From: B73-G16 sp964448445
GTDB lineage: Bacteria > Desulfobacterota > B13-G15
Reading direction: 5' to 3'
Assembly: GCA_964448445.1 (NCBI GenBank)
Contig: CAYVAU010000043.1
Location: 1-12,986 of the forward strand
DNA length: 12,986 nt
Part shown: piece by piece, positions 7,631 to 12,986 of the stretch
Position numbering within the stretch: the stretch's first letter is position 1
Layout of the letters: the number at the start of each line of letters is the position of its first letter
Notes under the pieces: model-generated
The model's input: only the letters and a program-made list of their open reading frames with translations
Told to the model about the DNA's origin: nothing
Databases searched by the model: none
Program-made: the position numbers and the translations under genes

Positions 7631-8130
7631 AGGTATTCGTACCAGCAAGCAGGAGGATCCTTCATCTTCAGGCTCATGTGGATAAAGGGCAACCACTGGG
7701 GTCTTTTGGGCTCTCGGAGGAGGGTCATATTAGCTTCTTCGGGGGTACGCCCCCCTTTCTTGTGATTGCATGACTTGCAGCAGGTCACCACATTAGTCCA
7801 ATCAGTTCTGCCCCCCCGCGAACGGGGGATGACGTGGTCACAGGTGAGCTCCTCAGGGGGAAACTCCCGCCCACAATACTGGCAGCGGAACCCGTCCCTC
7901 AGATAGACATTTTGCCTCGAAAACCTGATCCAATTGGGCCTTCCCTTGACATACCTCAGGAGCCTGACCACCGAGGGGAGTTTGAAGCTCAACGAGACGC
8001 TCCGGACCTCGCGATCGTACTCCTCGATGACCTCCACTTTCCCCAGGATCACCAGCACAATGGCCTTCTTCCACGAGATCACCTTCAGGGGCTCATAGGT
8101 GGCATTGAGAAGGAGCGCAGGATATCGCAT
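7582..8130 (-). CDS. HNH endonuclease family protein
   Basis: A 182-residue protein counted from ATG 8130. The first 70 residues (MRYPALLLNATYEPLKVISW...) match the N-terminal region of the common McrA/COG1403-type HNH proteins; its role is unknown. The HNH zinc finger follows: zinc cysteines C83/C86 (CQYC) and C118/C121 (CKSC), core Asp98-His99 (CDHVIPRSRGG), Asn113 in WTNVV, and His123 in CNHKKGGRTPEEA. The nuclease centre looks intact. The protein ends shortly after YLYW, a usual C-terminus. The biological target of this family is not established; DNA repair, restriction and mobile-element roles have been proposed for relatives. An in-frame TTG at 8157 would add nine residues, but the family N-terminus and a promoter-like element at 8139-8168 favour ATG 8130, which lacks a ribosome binding site. 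It lies 51 bases downstream of the large nuclease gene on the same strand, and its last codons overlap lptE. Confidence 0.92.
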   Translation of the reverse strand: MRYPALLLNATYEPLKVISWKKAIVLVILGKVEVIEEYDREVRSVSLSFKLPSVVRLLRYVKGRPNWIRFSRQNVYLRDGFRCQYCGREFPPEELTCDHVIPRSRGGRTDWTNVVTCCKSCNHKKGGRTPEEANMTLLREPKRPQWLPFIHMSLKMKDPPACWYEYLYWEPRREEASVASLK

Positions 8131-8138
8131 GGTGAAAT

Positions 8139-8168
8139 TTAATAAGCAATCTCCCAAAGGGGTGTCAA
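8139..8168 (-). promoter_or_regulatory. candidate promoter of the HNH gene
   Basis: In the 51-base gap after the large nuclease gene, the minus strand carries a perfect TTGACA (8168-8163). After 18 bases comes TATTAA (8144-8139), which matches the -10 consensus at four of six positions. The predicted start, about 8132, is two bases before ATG 8130, so the message would be essentially leaderless. This agrees with the lack of a ribosome binding site before the ATG and would let the HNH gene be expressed apart from the upstream nuclease. Confidence 0.45.
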
Positions 8169-8181
8169 GGAGGTTGTAGGC

Positions 8182-11058
8182 CTACCAGGCGTAATGGCAT
8201 GAGGGTTCGTATTCACAGAAGCGGCAGTATTCCTCCTCTGTTGCCCTGAAGTAAAGGGGCGACTCCAGGATGTGCCTGAGCAGGTACTGAAGGAGCTTGG
8301 GAAAACCCTCCCTGGACCACTGGATCCAAGTTCTACGCCTTTCTTCCCTTGCCAGATCTTGGGGCTTAATCAGGAAAAATTCCATTTCCCGATTCCCCTC
8401 CGCCAGGTTCAAGTAAACGGCGGTGGTTCTGCCCAATTCAGCGCTTTTCCCTTTGGTGAGCAGCAGGACGTAAAGCTGGAGCTGGAGATCGGGGACCTTC
8501 CGGTTGATTTCCCTCAGTTGTTCGTAATGCAGATCCTCGGGTGGTATGAAATCCACCATCGCCGGAAAGCTCCTCCTCCTTTCGGGCCGGCCGGTCTTGT
8601 AATCGACGATGACCTTTGTGTCCTTCCTCAAGTCGATCCTGTCAACCCTGCCCGAGAAATTCCATTCCGTCCCGAGGAAGTCGAGCCTGAGGGAGATCTC
8701 CTCTTCCAGGGCCAAAATGACGAAGGGGTCTCTCATCTCCTGCAAGAACCTCTCGAGGCGGTATCTCACCACCTCCTCAATAAAAAAGCGCTTCTCCGGC
8801 CCGAGGACCGAAAGGGGGGATCTGTTGAAGTTTTTGAGGAAAAGCCCGAAGAGGCGCTCAAGATCGTTATCTCTGGATGGGTCATAAACCCTTCCCAGGA
8901 AGGGCGCAAAGTATTCCTCTAGGGCCCTGTGGATGACTTGACCGAGGATATCCCCTTCCACCTCTTCCAGGACCTCAACAGGGGGTTCCAGGCCCAGGAT
9001 GTACTTGTAGTAGAACTTCAGCGGGCACCGGATATAGGTATTGAGAAGGGAGGCTGAAAGGCCTTTCCCTTGAGAGAGTGAGAAGACCTTCGTCCAAACC
9101 CTTTTCCTATCCTTAGGGATGCCCTCTTTAGGGAGGAAATGGGAGGGTGGAATGGTAAGGGCGGGTTTCCTGATCTCGTCCTCCAGGAGTTTACCTCTCC
9201 GCAATTCCTCCTCCCAGAGGAGCCTTTCGACGAAGCGGCTTCTGGAGGTCTTCCCTTCGAGCCCCTCTGTGGAGAGGGAAGTTGAACTCTGCCAGATGAG
9301 GTATGCCTCCTGGGCGGAATAAATGAGCCTCTCGAAGTGATATCGGACGATCTCCTCCTCCCTTTCCCTTTCGGGCAATCCCAGGGAGGGCCTCAGGGAG
9401 GGAGGCAGGAGGGGGTCCACCTCCTCATGGGAAGGCAGCACCCCTTCGTTCAGATCTATAACGATGACCCTGTCGAACTTCAGAAGCCTTGTTTCCAGGA
9501 GACCGAGAATCTGAAGGGCCACTAGGGGTTCACCCTCAAAGGGGGTTCTCGTGACCGAGACAATCTGCCTGAAGAGGGAAAAAAGAAGGGATTGACTCAC
9601 GGGCTCATCGGCAAAGAGGGATCCCTTCAGGGCAGGCAGGAGCTCTTCTTGCAAGGTATAAAGAAACTCATTCTCCAGCGGGTGTCCTGCCTTAAGGGGG
9701 GATCCGAAGATAAAGGAAAGGATCCCTTCCACAGTGAGAGCGAGTTCCCTTGCGGTCCTTATCCCCCTCCAGGGCCTTATGATCCTTTGGTGGATTTCCC
9801 GAAGGAATGCCCTTGCCTCCGCAAGGTCCACTCCCTCCAGGGCAAGGAAGGTCTCCGTTCCCTTATCGATCAGATCCTCCACCTCCTCGAGATGAAAGTA
9901 AGGCCTTCCTACCTCCCTTATCCTTTCCTCGATCAGGTGCAATATAATCCCCCCCTCCTTACCTGAGGGGGTAAGAAGGCGCTTGAGGAAGGGGTGTCTT
10001 ATGGTCGCCAAGTAATCCTTATGATAGTAACCCCGTGAGGGATCGAAGCCTTCCTGAAGTCTAATGAGCTGATCCAATAGCCCCCATAAGGCGGTCCTCT
10101 CCAGAGGATAACCCAGGGTGACGTTTACCTCTCTATCGGTGAGCTCATACAGCAGGGGGATGAGGGATGAAGGATCGGGGAGCACGAGGGCCTCAAAGCC
10201 CCTTCCCTGATTCTCCCCAAGGGCCTTGACCGCCTCGGTGATCTGGGAATGGGTGTCATAGGCCTCTATGAAGTGGATCTTGGGCCTTGAGACCCCTTCA
10301 GGTCCCGCGAAATCAAGATCTGCTCCCCAGGAATCCCTCCACCTCCGGTAGAGGGGTAGTAGATCCCTTGGGGCTTGCCATATCACCTCCGCCCCCTTTT
10401 CCCAGAGGCAGCGCAAGATCTTATCCTCAGCCCTGGTGAGGGCGTAAAAGCCCACAATGAAGGTGCCCTCTCCCTGAAGGGGCAATTTTTCTATCATACT
10501 GGCGACTTCCCTCAGTCTCCTGCCAGGGGTTGTCATCTGTCCCCTTGAGAGGGCCTCCTCATAAGCCGACCAGAGGAGGCGGAGGTCCTCCAGAAGCTCC
10601 CTTGCCCTTTGGGGGACACCCTCAGGGTGGGGAAGGGGAAGGGGCTCCTTCATCTCCTTGAAGAACTCCTCGAAGAGCTGGGAAAGCCTGACTCCCCAGG
10701 GGAAGAAGGAGGCGAAATCCTCTTCGTTGGCCTTAAGAGTTCCCGTGTCGGTAGCACAGCGGTAAAGGAGCCAGACCCTATCGGGGAGGGTCAACTGCCT
10801 GCCCGGAGGCGATTCGACCCGGAGGGCGAGTTCCTTAACGAAGTCCTCAATGGAATATGTTTTGGGGGGTATGAAACCCTTTCCCAGGATTTCGAAAAGG
10901 TAATGCTTGAGGAAGAGGGCGGGCCTCCGATGGGGGAAGATTACCGTGAGTCGGGCCAGCGAGAGGGGATCTTCGGGAATGTAAAACCTCCTTACGATCT
11001 CCTCAGCCAGGGTCCGCAGGAGGTTGGCCCCGTAGGGGATGACCTTTATCGGCTTCAT
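8182..11058 (-). CDS. AddB/RexB-like PD-(D/E)XK nuclease with Fe-S cysteines
   Basis: A 958-residue protein counted from ATG 11058; an in-frame TTG at 11070 would add four residues. The N-terminal two thirds resemble the degenerate UvrD-like helicase part of AddB proteins (TLGYPLERTALWGLLDQLIRL near 310; VIVIDLNEGVLPS further on). No Walker A GxxGxGK is seen at the start, so this part is probably not an ATPase. The C-terminal third is a RecB-type nuclease: His710 (GQVIHRALEE), Asp806 (GRVDRID), Asp819 and Lys821 (VDYKTG). Four cysteines of the AddB iron-sulfur staple are present: Cys678 (RCPLKFYY) and C945-x2-C948-x5-C954 at the extreme C-terminus. The likely role is double-strand-break end processing with an AddA-like helicase-nuclease. 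No partner gene is beside it: upstream is divergent metK, downstream the HNH gene. It could belong to a two-subunit repair enzyme encoded elsewhere; defence involvement cannot be excluded. Confidence 0.9.
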   Translation of the reverse strand: MKPIKVIPYGANLLRTLAEEIVRRFYIPEDPLSLARLTVIFPHRRPALFLKHYLFEILGKGFIPPKTYSIEDFVKELALRVESPPGRQLTLPDRVWLLYRCATDTGTLKANEEDFASFFPWGVRLSQLFEEFFKEMKEPLPLPHPEGVPQRARELLEDLRLLWSAYEEALSRGQMTTPGRRLREVASMIEKLPLQGEGTFIVGFYALTRAEDKILRCLWEKGAEVIWQAPRDLLPLYRRWRDSWGADLDFAGPEGVSRPKIHFIEAYDTHSQITEAVKALGENQGRGFEALVLPDPSSLIPLLYELTDREVNVTLGYPLERTALWGLLDQLIRLQEGFDPSRGYYHKDYLATIRHPFLKRLLTPSGKEGGIILHLIEERIREVGRPYFHLEEVEDLIDKGTETFLALEGVDLAEARAFLREIHQRIIRPWRGIRTARELALTVEGILSFIFGSPLKAGHPLENEFLYTLQEELLPALKGSLFADEPVSQSLLFSLFRQIVSVTRTPFEGEPLVALQILGLLETRLLKFDRVIVIDLNEGVLPSHEEVDPLLPPSLRPSLGLPEREREEEIVRYHFERLIYSAQEAYLIWQSSTSLSTEGLEGKTSRSRFVERLLWEEELRRGKLLEDEIRKPALTIPPSHFLPKEGIPKDRKRVWTKVFSLSQGKGLSASLLNTYIRCPLKFYYKYILGLEPPVEVLEEVEGDILGQVIHRALEEYFAPFLGRVYDPSRDNDLERLFGLFLKNFNRSPLSVLGPEKRFFIEEVVRYRLERFLQEMRDPFVILALEEEISLRLDFLGTEWNFSGRVDRIDLRKDTKVIVDYKTGRPERRRSFPAMVDFIPPEDLHYEQLREINRKVPDLQLQLYVLLLTKGKSAELGRTTAVYLNLAEGNREMEFFLIKPQDLAREERRRTWIQWSREGFPKLLQYLLRHILESPLYFRATEEEYCRFCEYEPSCHYAW

Positions 11059-11128
11059 TAGCGTTGACAAATATTAACATTATTCTGACCAATTGGGTGA
11101 TTCGGAGGGCAAAGGGGCCCGTTATTGA

Positions 11129-11157
11129 TTGACGGAGAGGAACTAAAGTGATATGGA
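11129..11157 (+). promoter_or_regulatory. candidate promoter of metK
   Basis: TTGACG (11129-11134, five of six) is separated by 17 bases from TATGGA (11152-11157). The -10 is preceded by TG at 11149-11150, the extended -10 pattern TGnTATnn. Transcription would start near 11164, leaving a leader of about 25 bases that contains the AAAAGGGGGT ribosome binding site at 11172-11181. That leader is too short for a riboswitch. Confidence 0.45.
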
Positions 11158-11189
11158 ACCTTTCTAAGCTCAAAAGGGGGTGCGTGGAA

Positions 11190-12353
11190 ATGCCGATGAA
11201 ACGTTACCTTTTCACATCCGAATCGGTTACCGAAGGGCATCCCGACAAGATTGCCGATCAGATTGCCGACGCGATCCTGGATGCCATCCTGGAGAAGGAC
11301 CCTTATGCGAGGGTGGCATGCGAGTGTCTGGTCACCACGGGCTTGGTATTTATAGCCGGGGAGATCACCACCGAGTGCTACGTGGAGATGCCCGAGATAG
11401 CCCGTCAGACCATAAGGGAGATAGGGTATACGGATGCCAGTTACGGTTTTGACTGGCAGACCTGCGGGGTCATCACCTCCATAGATCAGCAGTCTCCGGA
11501 CATCGCCCAAGGGGTGGTGGGCAGACAGAACCACGAGATCGGAGCGGGGGATCAGGGCATAATGTTTGGGTATGCTTGTGATGAGACTCCCGAGCTTATG
11601 CCGATGCCCATCATGTTGGCCCATAAGCTCGCCCAGAGGCTCGCCAGGGTGAGGAAGGAGGGGATACTTGATTTTTTGCGCCCGGACGGAAAGACCCAGG
11701 TCACCCTGGAGTATGTGGACGGAAGACCCGTAAGGGTTGATGCCATCGTGATAGCCGCCCAGCACCACCCCACCGTCAGCTACAGCACCCTCAGGGAGGG
11801 GATAATAGAGGAGGTCATAAAGAAGGTTATCCCTCCCTCGATGATCGATCACAGGACCCGTTTTTACATAAACACCACTGGAAGGTTTGTGATCGGCGGA
11901 CCCATGGCCGACTGCGGCATGACCGGGAGAAAGAACATCGTCGATACCTATGGCGGTATGGGGCACCACGGCGGCGGCTCTTATTCAGGCAAGGATCCCA
12001 CCAAGGTGGACCGTTCGGGTTCCTACATGGCCAGATACGTGGCGAAGAACATTGTGGCAGCGGGCCTCGCCAAAAAGTGCGAGGTGCAGGTTGCCTACAC
12101 CATAGGGGAACCCGAGCCGGTCTCCTTAATGCTTGATACCTTTGGCACCGGGGTGGTCCCCACCGATGATATAGCACGGGCGGTCAGGGAGATCTTCGAC
12201 TTCCGTCCCGGACGCATCATCGATCACCTCGAACTGAGGAAGCCCATTTACCGAAAGACCGCATGCTATGGGCACTTCGGCAGGGAAGAGCCGGAATTCA
12301 CATGGGAGAGGACCGACAAGGTGGAGGAGTTGCGGGAGGCTTTCGGCATATGA
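11190..12353 (+). CDS. metK: S-adenosylmethionine synthetase
   Basis: The enzyme makes S-adenosylmethionine from methionine and ATP and is cytosolic. From ATG 11190 it has 387 residues, the normal bacterial length. EGHPDK (15-20) carries the His of the ATP/phosphate site (His17). GAGDQG (118-123) is the methionine/ATP-site motif. DCGMTGRKNIVDTYGG leads to the P-loop-like GGGSYSGKDPTKVDRS (from 261). The family motif is usually GGGAFSGKD; Ala-Phe is Ser-Tyr here, a mild change. The start is supported by AAAAGGGGGT at 11172-11181; ATG 11196 is an alternative giving MKRYLFTSESV. The in-frame GTG at 11148 is unlikely because it lies within the predicted promoter. It is divergent from the large nuclease gene. 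Its stop overlaps the ahcY start in an ATGA junction, pairing SAM synthesis with disposal of S-adenosylhomocysteine. Confidence 0.98.
   Translation: MPMKRYLFTSESVTEGHPDKIADQIADAILDAILEKDPYARVACECLVTTGLVFIAGEITTECYVEMPEIARQTIREIGYTDASYGFDWQTCGVITSIDQQSPDIAQGVVGRQNHEIGAGDQGIMFGYACDETPELMPMPIMLAHKLAQRLARVRKEGILDFLRPDGKTQVTLEYVDGRPVRVDAIVIAAQHHPTVSYSTLREGIIEEVIKKVIPPSMIDHRTRFYINTTGRFVIGGPMADCGMTGRKNIVDTYGGMGHHGGGSYSGKDPTKVDRSGSYMARYVAKNIVAAGLAKKCEVQVAYTIGEPEPVSLMLDTFGTGVVPTDDIARAVREIFDFRPGRIIDHLELRKPIYRKTACYGHFGREEPEFTWERTDKVEELREAFGI
12334..12339 (+). promoter_or_regulatory. ribosome binding site of ahcY inside metK
   Basis: GGGAGG sits in the last codons of metK, ten bases before ATG 12350. 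With the ATGA overlap it decides the ahcY start. Confidence 0.6.
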
Positions 12354-12986
12354 GGGATTGTCACATAAAGGACCCATCGCTGCGGGAGAAGGGCAGGGGA
12401 CGGATAGAGTGGGCCGCCCAGGGGATGCCCGTTTTGGGACTTCTGAGGGAGAGGTTTTCCAGGGAGAGGCCCCTTGAAGGGGTTAGGATTTCGGCGTGTT
12501 TGCACGTCACCACCGAGAGCGCCCAGCTTATACTCACCCTGAAGGCAGCGGGGGCAGATCCGCTGCTGTGTGCCTCCAATCCCCTATCCACCCAAGACGA
12601 TGTGGCCGCAAGCCTCGTCTTCGATCACGGTATAAAGGTATACGCCCTCCGCGGGGAGGACCCGAGGACCTATTACGAACATATCCGTCAGGCCATAGCC
12701 CACAGGCCTTCGATCATCCTGGACGATGGAGGGGATCTCACTTCCCAGGTGCACCTTCTGGGACTTGGCAGGCTCGATGAGCTCAAGGAACCGGTAAGGG
12801 AATGGGCTCTCTCACTTTCCCCTGAGGAACGTTCCGGGATAATCGAGGGCATTCTGGGAGGGACGGAGGAGACCACCACGGGGGTGCTTCGCTTGAGGGA
12901 GATGGAAAGGGAGGGGGTGCTGCTTTTCCCCGTGATAGCGGTCAATGATGCCTCCACGAAATATCTCTTCGATAACCGCTATGGGA
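12350..12986 (+). CDS. ahcY: adenosylhomocysteinase, N-terminal part (3' end outside window)
   Basis: The enzyme splits S-adenosylhomocysteine into adenosine and homocysteine, relieving product inhibition of methyltransferases. The frame opens at ATG 12350, overlapping the metK stop by four bases, with GGGAGG at 12334-12339 as ribosome binding site, and stays open for 212 codons to the window edge. Recognisable segments are HVTTESAQLILTLKAAGAD, NPLSTQDDVAASL, LDDGGDLTSQVH, GGTEETTTGVLRL and FPVIAVNDASTKYLFDNRYG, in the normal family order. The NAD-binding domain would follow outside the window. Between DDGGDLT and EETTTG there are about 41 residues, which seems longer than in the short archaeal/Thermotoga type and shorter than in the long mesophile type. 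Identification is secure; the subtype is not. Confidence 0.96.
   Translation, partial: MRDCHIKDPSLREKGRGRIEWAAQGMPVLGLLRERFSRERPLEGVRISACLHVTTESAQLILTLKAAGADPLLCASNPLSTQDDVAASLVFDHGIKVYALRGEDPRTYYEHIRQAIAHRPSIILDDGGDLTSQVHLLGLGRLDELKEPVREWALSLSPEERSGIIEGILGGTEETTTGVLRLREMEREGVLLFPVIAVNDASTKYLFDNRYG

Noticed and set aside
7834..8142. 102-codon plus-strand frame opposite the HNH gene, first considered as a holA remnant
   Set aside because: Its translation does not resemble HolA and it is antisense to the conserved HNH motif; no holA remnant was found.
9592..9966. Several plus-strand frames opposite the large nuclease gene (for example 8272-8922, 9592-9966, 10609-11061)
   Set aside because: All lie antisense to the 958-residue nuclease frame, which has clear motifs over its length; none shows a recognisable domain.
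8182..11058. Calling the nuclease cassette a defence island
   Set aside because: No restriction, toxin-antitoxin, CRISPR, methyltransferase or mobile genes accompany it, and AddB-like nucleases are usually repair enzymes. The idea is kept only as a low-weight alternative.
11064..11093. Perfect TTGACA at 11064-11069 upstream of metK on the plus strand
   Set aside because: No acceptable -10 hexamer occurs 16-19 bases downstream; TATTCT at 11081 is only 11 bases away. The TTGACG/TATGGA pair further downstream fits much better.
11059..11189. Possible SAM or SAH riboswitch before metK
   Set aside because: I found no recognisable SAM-I, SAM-II or SAH aptamer core, and the predicted leader after the best promoter is only about 25 bases. 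A covariance-model search would settle it.

Overview
The window looks like a chromosomal segment of a Gram-negative, probably thermophilic bacterium. LptE, a lipopolysaccharide-assembly lipoprotein, implies an outer membrane. The coding strands are purine-rich and use AGG, ATA and AAG heavily, which is common in thermophiles. The neighbour pairs serA-purA, argF-argG, leuS-lptE and metK-ahcY recall deltaproteobacterial (Desulfobacterota-like) genomes. That placement is an inference from gene order and style, not a phylogenetic result. No transposase, integrase, phage gene, CRISPR array, tRNA or rRNA was seen.

Layout. (1) 1-2092, plus strand: the 3' end of serA (serine biosynthesis), then purA (AMP biosynthesis) 11 bases later. 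(2) 2093-2440, minus strand: a small single-domain cupin of unknown function; its stop codon directly abuts the purA stop. (3) 2589-7630, plus strand: a compact block argF-argG-leuS-lptE. The gap or overlap at each junction is 4 bases, -4 bases and -13 bases, so the genes are probably co-transcribed and translationally coupled. It joins two late arginine-biosynthesis steps to leucyl-tRNA synthetase and an outer-membrane assembly lipoprotein. argH is not next to argG. (4) 7582-11058, minus strand: an HNH endonuclease-family gene whose 3' end overlaps lptE by 49 bases, preceded by a 958-residue AddB/RexB-like PD-(D/E)XK nuclease with an intact nuclease centre and four iron-sulfur cysteines but no helicase partner in view. 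(5) 11190-12986, plus strand: metK and the 5' part of ahcY with an ATGA overlap, the core of the S-adenosylmethionine cycle.

The plus-strand genes are ordinary housekeeping functions with well-preserved active sites. The less ordinary parts are the two-nuclease minus-strand cassette, which sits where holA follows lptE in genomes such as E. coli; the divergent cupin/argF intergenic region with its paired repeats; and promoter-like sequences on the minus strand whose predicted starts fall only a few bases before the ATG. I did not find a convincing new multi-gene system. Intergenic space is very small throughout, and no stretch over 300 bases lacks a gene.
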